Shown one piece after another: positions 34,306-44,432 of a stretch of DNA of 64,000 nucleotides (position 1 is its first letter; every line of letters starts with the position of its first letter). The notes below the pieces were generated by a model, which did not search any database, was not told the DNA's origin, and was given only the letters and a program-made list of their open reading frames with translations. The position numbers and the translations under genes were made by a program. Source of the stretch: Oceanobacillus jordanicus (GTDB taxonomy: Bacteria; Bacillota; Bacilli; Bacillales; Amphibacillaceae); contig NZ_JAIFZM010000012.1 in the NCBI RefSeq assembly GCF_022095695.1, positions 1-64,000 on the forward strand, read 5' to 3'.

Positions 34306-35040
34306 TTACTGTGCAGTTAATCCACCATCGATTACAAATTCCGAACCAGTTGAATAGCTCGATTCATCTGAAGCTAGGAATAGTACCATGTTTGATACCT
34401 CTTCTGGTTGCGCTACACGTTTTAATGGAATCTGTGCAGAAAATGTTTCTACAGCAGCTTTAGTATCTTCTTGTACTACCATTGGGGTAGCAATCACCCC
34501 AGGATGTACAGAGTTCACCCGAATACCCATAGCCGCTAAATTCATGGCTGCTGCTTTTGTCATACCACGTACCGCAAATTTCGTATCTGTATAACCTACA
34601 GCGCCTGCAACTAAACCATTCATTGATGAGATATTTATGATGGACCCACCGCCCGATCTAGCCATTAACGGTGCAACAGTTTTCATGCCAATAAATACGG
34701 AAGTCTGGTTAATATCCACAATCCGACGATATTCTTCAAGCGAAATGTCTAGAATACTTTTGGCCATCGTAATTCCTGCATTATTAACTAATACATTCAC
34801 TTGACCGAACTTCTCTTCCGTAATTGCAAGTACATTATTCCAGTCTTCTTCACTTGTAACGTTTTGTTTTACAAAGATCACATTATCACCTAATTCAGCA
34901 GCTAATGCTTGGCCTTTTTCTTCGTTTAAATCTGTTAGTACCACTTTTGCACCTTGTTCTACAAATAATCTTACATGGGCAGCACCCATGCCTTGAGCTC
35001 CACCAGTAATGATTGCAACTTTATTCTCTAAACGATTCAT
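34306..35040 (-). CDS. SDR-family oxidoreductase
   Basis: A 244-residue short-chain dehydrogenase/reductase. The cofactor loop is TGGAQGMGAAH near residue 12, with Asp at the end of the second strand (VVLTDLNEE), which favours NAD(H). VNNAGITMA near 86 follows, then the catalytic serine in INISSMNGL and the YTDTK tyrosine-lysine pair near 152. The C-terminus SEFVIDGGLTAQ is typical. It is the last gene of an SDR-MarR-SDR operon. Substrate unknown; the pair of SDRs with a MarR regulator suggests detoxification or a steroid- or ketone-like substrate, which is inference. Confidence 0.88.
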   Translation of the reverse strand: MNRLENKVAIITGGAQGMGAAHVRLFVEQGAKVVLTDLNEEKGQALAAELGDNVIFVKQNVTSEEDWNNVLAITEEKFGQVNVLVNNAGITMAKSILDISLEEYRRIVDINQTSVFIGMKTVAPLMARSGGGSIINISSMNGLVAGAVGYTDTKFAVRGMTKAAAMNLAAMGIRVNSVHPGVIATPMVVQEDTKAAVETFSAQIPLKRVAQPEEVSNMVLFLASDESSYSTGSEFVIDGGLTAQ

Positions 35041-35099
35041 TTATATTTGCCTCCGTGTCTTAGATTAGCTAAAAACTATGCAGAACGGAATGATAATAG

Positions 35100-35531
35100 T
35101 TATTTTGAACCCTTCAACTTATTCAGTAACTTTTTTTGAATCTCAATATACTGAAGTAACTCTTCATCAGTGAGTACACTATATATATTTTCATAGTATT
35201 GCTGACCAAGATATTCGGCTTCGCGTAACATATCATTGCCTGCGCTTGTTAAGCTTAAATAAATTTTTCTCCGGTCATGTGGATCAAATGTGTTTTCAAT
35301 ATAGCCAGCATCTAATAATTTTTTAGTAATGATAGAAATACTGCTTTTTGAATATCCGAGTTTATTGGATAATTCTATGGGTTGGCATTGTTCAAGTTTG
35401 CGAATTTCGCTTAATACAATAAGCGAAGAAATGCCAATTGGTTTAGTCAATCCTTCTGTAAATTGGATAATATTTGCGTTGTTCACCTGTTCGACCATAT
35501 TAATTAATTCATAAAATGTAGGTTTATTCAT
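35100..35531 (-). CDS. MarR-family transcriptional regulator
   Basis: A 143-residue winged-helix regulator. LSNKLGYSKSSISIITKKL near residue 58 is the DNA-recognition helix-turn-helix and DPHDRRKIYLSLTSAG near 85 is the wing, both with MarR signatures. The N- and C-terminal helices form the dimer interface. It lies between two SDR genes, 15 nt after the upstream one, and probably represses the operon in the absence of a small aromatic or lipophilic ligand. Confidence 0.88.
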   Translation of the reverse strand: MNKPTFYELINMVEQVNNANIIQFTEGLTKPIGISSLIVLSEIRKLEQCQPIELSNKLGYSKSSISIITKKLLDAGYIENTFDPHDRRKIYLSLTSAGNDMLREAEYLGQQYYENIYSVLTDEELLQYIEIQKKLLNKLKGSK

Positions 35532-35546
35532 TGGCTTCTCCTTTGA

Positions 35547-36299
35547 TTAGCGCAATTGAATCGAACCACCGTCTACCATTATCGTTTGACCTGTAATATA
35601 GCGAGCATCCTCAGAGGCTAAGAACACAGCGACACGCCCGACATCTTCTTCAGGCTCGCCCCAGCGACCTAATGGGATTGAGGAAAGACTTGCCTCATAC
35701 ATTTCAGGAAAGTCCTCAGCCCATTTTTCTACAGCTTGGCTTTTTGCAATAGGACTGATTAGATTAACATTGATATTATATTTGCCCCATTCATTAGCTG
35801 CAACGCGGGAAATAGCACGGATTGCTTCTTTTGCTGCTGCATAAGAGGTTTGCGTTGGTTGGCCCGATAAGCCAGCACCAGATGCAAAGTTAATCACCGT
35901 GCCTTCTGTCTCTTTTAAATGAGGAAATGCTGCTTTCATCAAGTAGAAAGTAGGGTAAAAGCCTGTACCAAATGAGAAATCCAAATCTTCTTGGGTTGTT
36001 TCTTCGAACGGCTTTTGTTTCGACGCATGCGCATTATTAACTAGTACGTCTAATTTACCATACTTTGCAACAACCGTTTCGATAATAGTAGGTAAGTTTT
36101 CAACATCAAAAAGATCTCCTTTTATAAACATTGATTTAGGAGAAATCTCTCTAATTTTTGCTTCCACAACTTTTCCGGCTTCAGCATTAATATCAACTAA
36201 TACTATAATGGCACCTTCTTTAGCCATTGCAGTGGCCATACCAGTAGCAATACCACCAGCGCCGCCAGTGATAATCACAATCTTATTCTCTAAACGCAT
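35547..36299 (-). CDS. SDR-family oxidoreductase
   Basis: A 250-residue short-chain dehydrogenase. TGGAGGIATGMA near residue 11 is the cofactor loop, with LVDINAEAG after the second strand (NAD preference likely). VNNAHASKQ replaces the usual NNAG. The serine is in INFASGAGL and the tyrosine-lysine pair in SYAAAKEAIRA near 155. The C-terminus ITGQTIMVDGGSIQLR is standard. First gene of the SDR-MarR-SDR operon, with AAAGGAAG upstream. It is only distantly related to the other SDR, so the two probably act in sequence or on related compounds. Confidence 0.87.
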   Translation of the reverse strand: MRLENKIVIITGGAGGIATGMATAMAKEGAIIVLVDINAEAGKVVEAKIREISPKSMFIKGDLFDVENLPTIIETVVAKYGKLDVLVNNAHASKQKPFEETTQEDLDFSFGTGFYPTFYLMKAAFPHLKETEGTVINFASGAGLSGQPTQTSYAAAKEAIRAISRVAANEWGKYNINVNLISPIAKSQAVEKWAEDFPEMYEASLSSIPLGRWGEPEEDVGRVAVFLASEDARYITGQTIMVDGGSIQLR

Positions 36300-36480
36300 G
36301 ATTATTACTTCCTTTCCTAAGATTTAATGCCATTATAAACAATAAAGGTTCGTCATTAAACTGTATAGATTATTATGAAAATTAAATACATAAAACTACT
36401 AGATAAAATCAATAAAATTTATTGGTGATAGAAGCGATTGAAAATAAAAAGAAGAAAAGAGGGAGGAAGTGTTTAAGTAA

Positions 36481-36534
36481 AAAAGAAATCCGAACTCGGA
36501 TTGTTTTTCATTCAATCTAGTTCGAATTTCTTTT
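36481..36534. terminator. Long-stem terminator
   Basis: AAAAGAAATCCGAACT (36481-36496) pairs with AGTTCGAATTTCTTTT (36519-36534) with one mismatch, and an inner CGGATT/AATCT stem extends it. It lies between the cyclodextrinase stop and the SDR operon start. Confidence 0.75.
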
Positions 36535-36586
36535 GTATTTCCGAAGCGTTAATTAGAGAACTTATATCACGACAGTTTTTTACTCA

Positions 36587-38350
36587 TTAATCTTTCACTT
36601 CAAAAATTCGCCATCCTAAAGGTGGGACTTCAAACTCCGAAGCACTGTCTTGATTTTCGATTTTTTGCGTAGGTAGGGAAATCTCATTGTTTAGCTCTCT
36701 ACCAAAAATAGTCTTCGAAACATGCGATACAGATTCACTGTTATTTAACATGACGACTAACTGTTGGTTACCCAATCTCTTTTCATAGACAAGCACATTC
36801 TTTTCATCATCTGCATGGAGGAAGCTAAAGGTTGCTTTATTTCCAAATAACGCATTCTGCTTACGTAAAGCGATGAGTTCTTGGACAAATTGGAACAGCT
36901 CTTGATCTTGCCTGCTCGAATCCCACTCCATACATGCACGACAACCAGGGTCTTGCCCACCGCTCATTCCAATTTCATCTCCATAATAGATGCAAGGAGT
37001 TCCCGTAAAGGTTAACTGAAATAAATAAAGCAGTTTCACTCTTGCTGCACTTTCTTTTGCCAAACTTAGAATGCGCGGTGTATCATGGCTATCCAAAAGA
37101 TTAAAGGCTGCCTCATTGATGTTTTGCGGATACATATGCATGACCCTGTTAAGAGAATTAGAGAACGCGGTTGGTTGCATGTTGTTTTCGGCAAAAAAGG
37201 TAATGGCCCCGTTGGTGAATGGGTAGTTCATGACCGCGTCAAACTGATCCCCTTGTAACCACGGCATGGAATCATGCCAAATTTCTCCGAGAATGTATGC
37301 TTCCGGCTTTACTTCTTTTACGACTCGGCGAAAGTCACGCCAAAACGCATGATCCACCTCATTGGCAACATCAAGTCGCCAGCCATCAATGTCAAATTCC
37401 TCTACCCAATAACGGGCCACTTCGAGTAAATAGTCACGGACTTCTTTGTTTTCCGTGTTTAGTTTTGGCATCGACGAAACGAAAGCGAATGTATCATAGT
37501 TTGGTGCAGGATCTGTAACAACGGGGTAATCCCATAAGTGAAACCATTCCTTGTATTGAGAGTTCTCTTGGTTTTCAAGAACATCCTGAAATGGAGGGAA
37601 ATAGTATCCACTATGATTAAACACGGCATCGAGCATCACACGAATACCACGTTTATGACATTCCTTAATCAACGTACGGAAGGTTTCCTTATCACCAAAT
37701 TGCGGATCAATTTCCATATAATCAATGGTGTCGTATTTATGGTTAGAGTATGCCTTGAATATAGGGGTAAAGTAAATCCCGTTAATGCCAAGTTTCTCTA
37801 AGTAATCAAGATTATTTATAACCCCTTGAAAATCACCGCCAAAGTAATTTGAAGGTGTTGGGTCCTCAGATCCCCATGGAAGTGCGCCCTCAGGGTTAAT
37901 AGAAGCATCCCCATTAGCAAATCGCTCTGGGAAAATTTGATACCAAACAGTGTCTTTCACCCAATTTGGAGCCTGAAAGACATCAGCCTTATTTAAATAT
38001 GGAAAACAGAAGAAATGGCTAATTTCAGTTGGAAGAGTAGAAAAGATACCATCTTCCGCAACATAGCATTCTTCTTTACCATCTGAGCAATAAAAGCCAT
38101 ATCGCATTCTACGGAACGTCGGTTTAACTGCTATAAACCAATAGTCATACAAATCTGTAGAACCGGAACAAGTCATAGAATCTGTTTCAGTTTGCCATTT
38201 TTCATCCTTCCAATCATAGGGATCCCCGTAGATCAGCTGAACATCCTGCATGTCACCTTTTTTCGTCTGCAAAACAATGTGAAGCGTGTCCGCATCATAT
38301 GCATAGGCAAAATTATTTTTGGGGCGGTGGTAGATTGCTTCTTTTATCAT
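36587..38350 (-). CDS. Cyclomaltodextrinase/neopullulanase-type GH13 alpha-glycosidase
   Basis: A 587-residue cytoplasmic GH13 subfamily 20 enzyme. The N-terminal ~125 residues form the dimerising starch-binding-like domain, and TVWYQIFPERFANGDAS starts the barrel. The four conserved regions are DAVFNHSG, GWRLDVANEVD (nucleophile Asp), EIWHD (acid/base Glu) and LLDSHDTPR. Relatives (cyclomaltodextrinase, B. subtilis BbmA, maltogenic amylase) open cyclodextrins and cut maltodextrins. It lacks a signal peptide, so it works on imported sugar. It follows the secreted CGTase gene by 49 nt in one operon, divergent from the importer. Confidence 0.9.
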   Translation of the reverse strand: MIKEAIYHRPKNNFAYAYDADTLHIVLQTKKGDMQDVQLIYGDPYDWKDEKWQTETDSMTCSGSTDLYDYWFIAVKPTFRRMRYGFYCSDGKEECYVAEDGIFSTLPTEISHFFCFPYLNKADVFQAPNWVKDTVWYQIFPERFANGDASINPEGALPWGSEDPTPSNYFGGDFQGVINNLDYLEKLGINGIYFTPIFKAYSNHKYDTIDYMEIDPQFGDKETFRTLIKECHKRGIRVMLDAVFNHSGYYFPPFQDVLENQENSQYKEWFHLWDYPVVTDPAPNYDTFAFVSSMPKLNTENKEVRDYLLEVARYWVEEFDIDGWRLDVANEVDHAFWRDFRRVVKEVKPEAYILGEIWHDSMPWLQGDQFDAVMNYPFTNGAITFFAENNMQPTAFSNSLNRVMHMYPQNINEAAFNLLDSHDTPRILSLAKESAARVKLLYLFQLTFTGTPCIYYGDEIGMSGGQDPGCRACMEWDSSRQDQELFQFVQELIALRKQNALFGNKATFSFLHADDEKNVLVYEKRLGNQQLVVMLNNSESVSHVSKTIFGRELNNEISLPTQKIENQDSASEFEVPPLGWRIFEVKD

Positions 38351-38399
38351 TGGTTGTAACCTCCTTAGTTGTATAAACAGCGACCTTTCTTGTTATAGT

Positions 38400-40511
38400 T
38401 TAATTCCAATCGACTATAATTGTATCTGTACCTTTTTCAGGAAGAGTGTATGTGTGATTAGAACCACTTTCCCACTCTATGACACCATTTTCTTTCTTCT
38501 TAAAGAATTTAAATTGGATTTCTTCCCCTGCAGGGACACTCACATCATAATACCATGTTGGATATTGATAAATGACCTGATTGAACATTGGGCCTATTGC
38601 TTTATCAACATCCCAATTACCTAATTCACCTACATCTCCAGTTAGGTATAGATCTTCACCAAAATCAGTGAGGGCATTATTTACTACAAACCGAACACTC
38701 ACTTGTTTTCCTGTTAGCACTTCAAAATCTTCATATACATTACTGGATAAACCATCAGCAGTGTTTAATGAAACATCATAATTACCACTCGCGATGTCAG
38801 GAACTTTGAATTTTATCTCTTCATTAGACCACGATTCTATTGGAACATTTGCTGTACCTATTTTTAGATTGCCAGTTTCGGCACCAAATCCTTCACCGTT
38901 TACTGTTATCAGGTTACCAGGGCTACCTTCAATTGGACCAACATGCCCAATTAGTGGCTCGGTTTCTTTTGTAGAATACTCCCATACTGCAACACTCTCA
39001 GCTGAGATGGTGAATGAATCAACAGCCCCGTTACTATTAGCTGATATACTGTTGCCGTCTAGGACGTTATTCATTACATCCTGGTATTGACCTGCAGGAA
39101 GTGAAGTATATAAATTTGAAATTGGGTAATCTGTAGTTCCCTTATTGATTGCAGTAACGACAACACTATCACCAAATTTTCTTTCATAAATGTAGACATC
39201 TGAATTAATCCATCTTTCTGTTGTATCTCCGTATCCAACAGCCAAATTAGATTTCCTTAATTCTGTTAATTCGCTAATGATTTTATAGGATGTCGTACTG
39301 GTATCAAAATCTCGCATTGGTTTTCGATTTTCTGGATCAGTATTTCCACTGAGATATTGTTCAGTTCCATAATAGATTGTAGGGACACCTCGGGAAGTCA
39401 AGAGAACTGCCAATGCCATATCTGTATGTTTATTATTGGATTCGTCAGTAGAGAATCTTGACATATCGTGGTTATCTATAAAGGTTACTTGATCATTTAC
39501 TTGGTTATAATCAGAGTCAGTTTGTTGAATCATTTCATCAAACCCGTGCCAATCATCAGTATCGTCTTTCAGTACTTCACGGATTTTTTGACCATATCTA
39601 AAGTCTAGAAGGCTCATTCCACTTTCATTTGCAAAGTAATGGTTTTTTTCATCAACTTCTCCTTGCCCTAAAAACCACTCTCCAAATGTGAAAACTGGCT
39701 TATGTGTATATATTTCACTCATTAATGATTTCTGCCATCCTTGAGGCATGTGTTTTACCGCATCAACTCTTATACCGTCAATCCCTTTATCCAACCATAG
39801 TTTAATAGATTCTTTTAAATATTGATCAACCTGAGAATTGTTCAAGTTAAAGTCGGCGAGATCATAAAGATTTCTATAGATACTATCCTCATAAGTTGAA
39901 AAATCAGTACCACCGTTATGGTGAAAAATAGATAGTTGGTCATTGGAATAATTAGCTAACAAATTACCATCATCATAAATAGCACCGTTTTCAGCATAGT
40001 TAGGATTTGTTTCCAAAGCAGGTGAAGAATGATTAGGTGTAAAGTCCATAATGACCTTAATTCCGTTAGAATGTGCAGTTTCTATAAGTGAATCGAAATC
40101 ACCAAAATCACCGTAATAAGGGTTTGTTCTTTTGTAATCTCTGGCCCAATAACCATGATAAGAAGTATAACCACTTGGGTGTAGTGCATGGACATTCTCA
40201 ACCGGTTGTGAAATCCACAGAGCTGTAATTCCCATGTTTGTTAAATAGCCATCATTAATCTTATCAATTATCCCTTTCCAGTCACCTCCACAATACTTAT
40301 GAAGATCACTACAATCTGAACTAAAAATTTCCCCTGTGGGATTGTTGCTGGGATCTCCATCGTAAAAACGATCTGTAACAACTTGGTAGATGACATCTTG
40401 GGAGTAATCAACGGTATTAATGTTATTATCATTTGATTGTGCAAACACATAGGTGCTACTACATATTAATAACAATAAGACTAGCGCAATCGTTTTCATA
40501 AATTTGTACAT
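38400..40511 (-). CDS. Secreted cyclodextrin glucanotransferase (CGTase)
   Basis: A 703-residue secreted GH13 enzyme. A signal peptide (about residues 1-25, ending VFAQ) precedes domains A/B (barrel), C, D (IPT-like, [19 protein letters not shown]) and E (starch-binding CBM20, [11 protein letters not shown] to the end). Catalytic residues lie in [15 protein letters not shown] and [10 protein letters not shown]. The tyrosine in NLYDLADFN matches the central aromatic residue that distinguishes CGTases from plain amylases, and [10 protein letters not shown] is a CGTase hallmark. It would turn starch into cyclodextrins outside the cell. AGGAGGG sets the ATG at 40511. Confidence 0.92.
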   Translation of the reverse strand: MYKFMKTIALVLLLLICSSTYVFAQSNDNNINTVDYSQDVIYQVVTDRFYDGDPSNNPTGEIFSSDCSDLHKYCGGDWKGIIDKINDGYLTNMGITALWISQPVENVHALHPSGYTSYHGYWARDYKRTNPYYGDFGDFDSLIETAHSNGIKVIMDFTPNHSSPALETNPNYAENGAIYDDGNLLANYSNDQLSIFHHNGGTDFSTYEDSIYRNLYDLADFNLNNSQVDQYLKESIKLWLDKGIDGIRVDAVKHMPQGWQKSLMSEIYTHKPVFTFGEWFLGQGEVDEKNHYFANESGMSLLDFRYGQKIREVLKDDTDDWHGFDEMIQQTDSDYNQVNDQVTFIDNHDMSRFSTDESNNKHTDMALAVLLTSRGVPTIYYGTEQYLSGNTDPENRKPMRDFDTSTTSYKIISELTELRKSNLAVGYGDTTERWINSDVYIYERKFGDSVVVTAINKGTTDYPISNLYTSLPAGQYQDVMNNVLDGNSISANSNGAVDSFTISAESVAVWEYSTKETEPLIGHVGPIEGSPGNLITVNGEGFGAETGNLKIGTANVPIESWSNEEIKFKVPDIASGNYDVSLNTADGLSSNVYEDFEVLTGKQVSVRFVVNNALTDFGEDLYLTGDVGELGNWDVDKAIGPMFNQVIYQYPTWYYDVSVPAGEEIQFKFFKKKENGVIEWESGSNHTYTLPEKGTDTIIVDWN

Positions 40512-40568
40512 ATTTATCCCTCCTAAGTTAATAGTTAAACCGTTTGATTTGCACCTCCTTTAAATAAA

Positions 40569-40608
40569 AACAACCCCGAGCTTTTTTGACGAAAAAGCCG
40601 GGGTTGTT
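40569..40608 (-). terminator. Terminator-like hairpin in the CGTase leader
   Basis: AACAACCCCGAGCTTTTT pairs with AAAAAGCCGGGGTTGTT (one mismatch). On the minus strand it exits into TTTTTATTT, right before AAAGGAGG and about 60 nt ahead of the CGTase start. Its place between divergent promoters and their gene suggests attenuation of CGTase, or termination of a short antisense transcript. Confidence 0.7.
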
Positions 40609-40761
40609 TACTAGAAAGCATTGCCCTCAAATTGTATGTTTTTGTTGTTATTACATGATGATAACCTAATTATTAACCAATTATATGTTAGAAGTCAACA
40701 GAAATTCATAAGGTTTTGTAACCCTTTTCTAAAAACAAAGAAAGTCTAAAAGGAATTTTTT

Positions 40762-40826
40762 GAAAACGCTTGCCAAAAATTATATGAATGTGTAATATTA
40801 GATTCAGTTACAAGGCAAACGTTTGC
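40762..40826 (+). promoter_or_regulatory. mdxE promoter with LacI-type operators
   Basis: TTGCCA (40770-40775) and TAATAT (40793-40798) with a 17-nt spacer form the promoter. GCAAACGTTTGC (40815-40826) is a perfect palindrome of the MalR/LacI operator type just downstream of the start point. A second related sequence, TGAAAACGCTTGCC (40761-40774), overlaps the -35 and is also close to a CcpA cre site. The LacI-family gene at 47098 is the likely repressor. Confidence 0.7.
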
Positions 40827-40856
40827 ACAAAAATAAAATAGAGAAGGGGAATTACT

Positions 40857-42134
40857 ATGAATAAAAGACTTTCATTATTTTCTTTATTAACTCTAGTTTT
40901 TACAATTCTATTATTAGCTGCATGTGCTCCAGAAAGAGAAGAATCTGAACAAGCGAGCACTGACACAGATTCCACTACTGAAAAGCCAGAAGAGCTAACA
41001 ATTTGGGCTAATGACGAAGAACAACAATTGAAGGCAATTGAAAAGATTGCAGCAGATTATGAAGAACAAGAAGGTATTAAAGTTAACGTTGTTGCAAAAT
41101 CAATGTTAGAGCAGCTTCAAGAATTATCTCTTGCAGGTCCTGAAGGAAAAGGTCCAGATTTATTTTTCCAACCACATGATCAAATAGGTAATATTGTGGC
41201 CCAAGGATTAGCGGAACCACTTGATGTTACAGATGAAGAACTTAGTGGATACAGTGACGCAGCTGTTGAAGCTGTAACGTATAATTTTGAAGAAGAAACC
41301 GATCGTTATGGTGTACCGGCTGTAATTGAAACTTATGGTATTTTCTATAACCAAGATATTGTATCAGAGGCTCCTAAAACAATTGAAGACTTAAAAAGCA
41401 TAGTAGAAGAGAATACAAATGCGTCAGAAGACCAATATGGATTTTTAATGAAACCAAATGATTTATATTTTGCTTACCCATTCTTTAAAAATTATGGGGG
41501 ATACATTTTCGGTGGTGATGTTGGCGAATATGATACAACAGATGTAGGCATGGCAAATGAAGGTGCTATAGAAGGTGGAGAATTATTTCAATCATTCTTT
41601 GGAAGTGGGATGATCCCTGCCTCTACTACAGTAGATGTAATTGATGGTCTGTTTACAGAAGGGAAAGTCGGTGCAGTAATTAATGGTCCTTGGAGTATCA
41701 CTGGATATAAAGAAGCATTAGGCGACAGCGTATCATTTGCACCATTTCCTCAAATAAATGGAGAACCAAGTTCCACCTTAGTAGGAGTTAAATCATGGAT
41801 GGTCTCCTACTACTCAGAGGAAAAAGACTGGGCACAAGATTTGGCTTTATTTTTAACAAACGAAGAAAACCTTGGGTATTACTTTGAAGTAGCTGGGGAG
41901 CTGCCAGCGAATACAAAGGCATTAGAATCAATTGATGATCCAATCTATTCAGCATTTGCTGAGCAAGTAGAATACGGCGTGCCAATGCCTAGTACTCCGC
42001 AAATGTCTCAAGTATGGGAACCAATGAATAATGCTCTGCAGTTCTTAGCTGAAGGAGAAGATCCGAAATCTGTATTAGAAGAAGCAGTTCAGCAGATAGA
42101 AGATAATATTCAAGCAAGCGGTTCTGGTCAATAG
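40857..42134 (+). CDS. mdxE: Maltodextrin/cyclodextrin-binding lipoprotein of an ABC importer
   Basis: A 425-residue solute-binding lipoprotein. The signal ends in the lipobox LLLAAC near residue 23 and is followed by an acidic, Ser/Thr-rich linker. The mature domain is the cluster B (maltose-binding) fold with LTIWANDEEQQLKAIEKI, DLFFQPHDQIG, GVPAVIETYGIFYN and INGPWSI. It captures oligosaccharides for the two permeases encoded downstream. AGAAGGGG lies upstream of the ATG. The acidic surface is in keeping with a salt-tolerant host. First gene of the mdxEFG-alpha-glucosidase operon. Confidence 0.9.
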   Translation: MNKRLSLFSLLTLVFTILLLAACAPEREESEQASTDTDSTTEKPEELTIWANDEEQQLKAIEKIAADYEEQEGIKVNVVAKSMLEQLQELSLAGPEGKGPDLFFQPHDQIGNIVAQGLAEPLDVTDEELSGYSDAAVEAVTYNFEEETDRYGVPAVIETYGIFYNQDIVSEAPKTIEDLKSIVEENTNASEDQYGFLMKPNDLYFAYPFFKNYGGYIFGGDVGEYDTTDVGMANEGAIEGGELFQSFFGSGMIPASTTVDVIDGLFTEGKVGAVINGPWSITGYKEALGDSVSFAPFPQINGEPSSTLVGVKSWMVSYYSEEKDWAQDLALFLTNEENLGYYFEVAGELPANTKALESIDDPIYSAFAEQVEYGVPMPSTPQMSQVWEPMNNALQFLAEGEDPKSVLEEAVQQIEDNIQASGSGQ

Positions 42135-42143
42135 AAAGAGAGG

Positions 42144-42174
42144 ATGGGAGGATTTATAATCTTCCCATTTGCTT
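42144..42174 (+). terminator. Intra-operon hairpin between binding protein and permeases
   Basis: ATGGGAGGATT (42144-42154) pairs with AATCTTCCCAT (42158-42168) and is followed by TTGCTTTT. Such hairpins stabilise the upstream message or partly terminate it, giving more binding protein than permease. Confidence 0.65.
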
Positions 42175-42223
42175 TTATAAATAATAAGGTGAAATTTGCG
42201 TTTTGCTATAGAGGGGGTTTACC

Positions 42224-43552
42224 ATGTCACATCTACCAGCAGAAGAAAAGAAACATGTAGAAAAAAGACATGTTGAAAAGAAACAGCATAATCCAACTGT
42301 TGCTATGGTGCTATCTATAATCTTTGCGGGCTTAGGGCAACTATATAATCGTCGCTTCATCAAGGGGACAGTATTTATTGTAATAGAAGTAGCTTTCCTC
42401 GTTACAATGCTAGAATCTATCAATTTTGGTCTGTGGGGTCTCCGTACCTTAGGAACTATTCCAGGGACAGACCATTCTATAAGACTATTAGTATTTGGAG
42501 TACTTGCTTTAATTGGTGTTTTCTTTGCCATTACATTATACGTATTTAATGTTCTGGATGCTCGAAAACAGGCAAAACGAATAAGAGATGGCTGGAAGCC
42601 TATGAAATTTGGAGAGGCAATGAGGCAGTTTTATGATAGTGCATTCCCGTATTTAATGACGTTTCCTGGATTGGTACTTATGATATTCGTCGTTATTTTC
42701 CCATTATTATTTTCTATCCTGCTTGCATTTACAAACTATAATTTATATAACTCACCTCCTAGGAATCTAGTAGATTGGGTCGGCTTTGATAATTTTTCAA
42801 GTTTGGTTACAGTACCTATTTGGCAGGATACATTTCTTAGCGTGTTTAGTTGGACTATCGTCTGGACATTAGTAGCTACTACTTTACAAATAGGTCTAGG
42901 ACTTTTCCTAGCCTTAATTGTTAATGACTCAAGAATTAGATTCAAAAAATTAATTCGAACTATACTGATCTTACCTTGGGCAGTCCCAGCGTTTGTAACG
43001 ATTCTCATCTTTTCCGCTATGTTTAATGATGACTTCGGTTCAATTAATCGAGATATCATTATCCCATTATTTGGAGGAGAAGGATTACCATGGCTAAGTG
43101 ATCCGTTGTACGCCCGGATAGCTATTATTATGATACAAACATGGCTCGGCTTTCCGTTTATCTTTGCACTGTTCTCAGGTGTGCTGCAGAGTATTTCAAA
43201 GGATTGGTATGAAGCGGCTGATGTTGATGGGGGTACACGATTTAAGAAATTCAGGTTTATTACACTTCCGCATGTTATGTTTGCGACAGCACCACTTTTA
43301 ATTATGCAATATGCTCAGAATTTCAATAACTTTAATGTTATATATCTATTTAACGAGGGTGGGCCACCAGTCAGGGGACAGAATGCTGGCGGCACTGATA
43401 TTTTAATTTCATGGGTTTATAAGCTAACTTTTGATACTAACAATTACAGTATGGCTGCTGTAATCTCGATCATTATGGGTGTCATTGTTTCTGGCTTTGC
43501 CTTCTACCAATTTAGGAAAACGAGATCATTTAAAGAAGAAGGTGAAATTTAA
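42224..43552 (+). CDS. mdxF: Maltodextrin ABC transporter permease, MalF/MdxF type
   Basis: A 442-residue permease. The basic, His-rich N-terminus (HVEKRHVEKKQH) is followed by two extra hydrophobic segments (about residues 25-110), then a standard six-helix MalF-type core. The ATPase-contact EAA loop is EAADVDGGTRFKKFRF near residue 340. The extended N-terminus is typical of MdxF. The ATG of the next gene overlaps its stop codon (TAATG), so the two permeases are made together. Confidence 0.9.
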   Translation: MSHLPAEEKKHVEKRHVEKKQHNPTVAMVLSIIFAGLGQLYNRRFIKGTVFIVIEVAFLVTMLESINFGLWGLRTLGTIPGTDHSIRLLVFGVLALIGVFFAITLYVFNVLDARKQAKRIRDGWKPMKFGEAMRQFYDSAFPYLMTFPGLVLMIFVVIFPLLFSILLAFTNYNLYNSPPRNLVDWVGFDNFSSLVTVPIWQDTFLSVFSWTIVWTLVATTLQIGLGLFLALIVNDSRIRFKKLIRTILILPWAVPAFVTILIFSAMFNDDFGSINRDIIIPLFGGEGLPWLSDPLYARIAIIMIQTWLGFPFIFALFSGVLQSISKDWYEAADVDGGTRFKKFRFITLPHVMFATAPLLIMQYAQNFNNFNVIYLFNEGGPPVRGQNAGGTDILISWVYKLTFDTNNYSMAAVISIIMGVIVSGFAFYQFRKTRSFKEEGEI

Positions 43553-44391
43553 TGAACCAAAAGAAGAAATCAAGAATTGAGGTAGCTGCAATTTATATAA
43601 TTATAGCCATATTTGCTGTAATTATATTTTACCCACTTGTTTGGACGGTTGGTATGTCCTTTAATCAAGGAAGCAGTTTATACTCTTCCTCAATCATCCC
43701 CGAAAACTTTTCGCTTGAACATTATAAATGGCTGTTTAGTGAAGAAAGTGATTACTTAATGTGGTATAAAAACTCTATGATCGTGTCTGCAGCTACTGCA
43801 CTAGGTAGTGTGATTATCACTTCTCTCATAGCATATGCGTTTTCTAGATACCAATTTGTAGGCAAAAAAAACGGACTTTATGTGTTCCTGTTACTACAGA
43901 TGTTTCCTGTGATGATGGCAATGGTTGCATTATATATCTTCTTGAATATGATTGGTTTGCTAGATACGTTAACCGGTTTAATTTTAATCTATTTAGGCGG
44001 GCAAATACCATTCAATGCGTGGTTGGTGAAAGGCTACTTTGACACCATTCCAAGAGAGCTAGACCAAGCTGCAAGAATTGATGGGGCAGGACATTTGCGC
44101 GTGTTTTGGAGCATTATGCTTCCACTAGCTAAACCAATTTTAGCAGTTGTCGCTTTATTTAACTTTATGATGCCATTGTTCGATTTCTTATTACCTAGCA
44201 TCGTCCTTTCAAGTGCTGATAATTATACATTGGCTGTTGGACTGTACAATTTTATAAATGATCAGTTTGCAAATAACTTTACTAGATTCGCTGCTGGGTC
44301 GATCCTTGTGGCTTTACCAATTGCTGCTATCTATCTGTATTTACAGCGTTATTTAATATCCGGATTAACTGCTGGAGGATCGAAAGGTTAA
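43552..44391 (+). CDS. mdxG: Maltodextrin ABC transporter permease, MalG/MdxG type
   Basis: A 279-residue six-helix permease. The EAA loop reads ELDQAARIDGAGHLRVFW near residue 168, and the C-terminus LISGLTAGGSKG matches MalG proteins, where it contacts the ATPase. It pairs with MdxF. No ATPase gene is present in the operon, so a shared MsmX-like ATPase encoded elsewhere is expected to energise the importer. Confidence 0.92.
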   Translation: MNQKKKSRIEVAAIYIIIAIFAVIIFYPLVWTVGMSFNQGSSLYSSSIIPENFSLEHYKWLFSEESDYLMWYKNSMIVSAATALGSVIITSLIAYAFSRYQFVGKKNGLYVFLLLQMFPVMMAMVALYIFLNMIGLLDTLTGLILIYLGGQIPFNAWLVKGYFDTIPRELDQAARIDGAGHLRVFWSIMLPLAKPILAVVALFNFMMPLFDFLLPSIVLSSADNYTLAVGLYNFINDQFANNFTRFAAGSILVALPIAAIYLYLQRYLISGLTAGGSKG

Positions 44392-44432
44392 GCAAGCATA
44401 TATGAATCAAAAAGAAAACAGGAGGAACCCAT

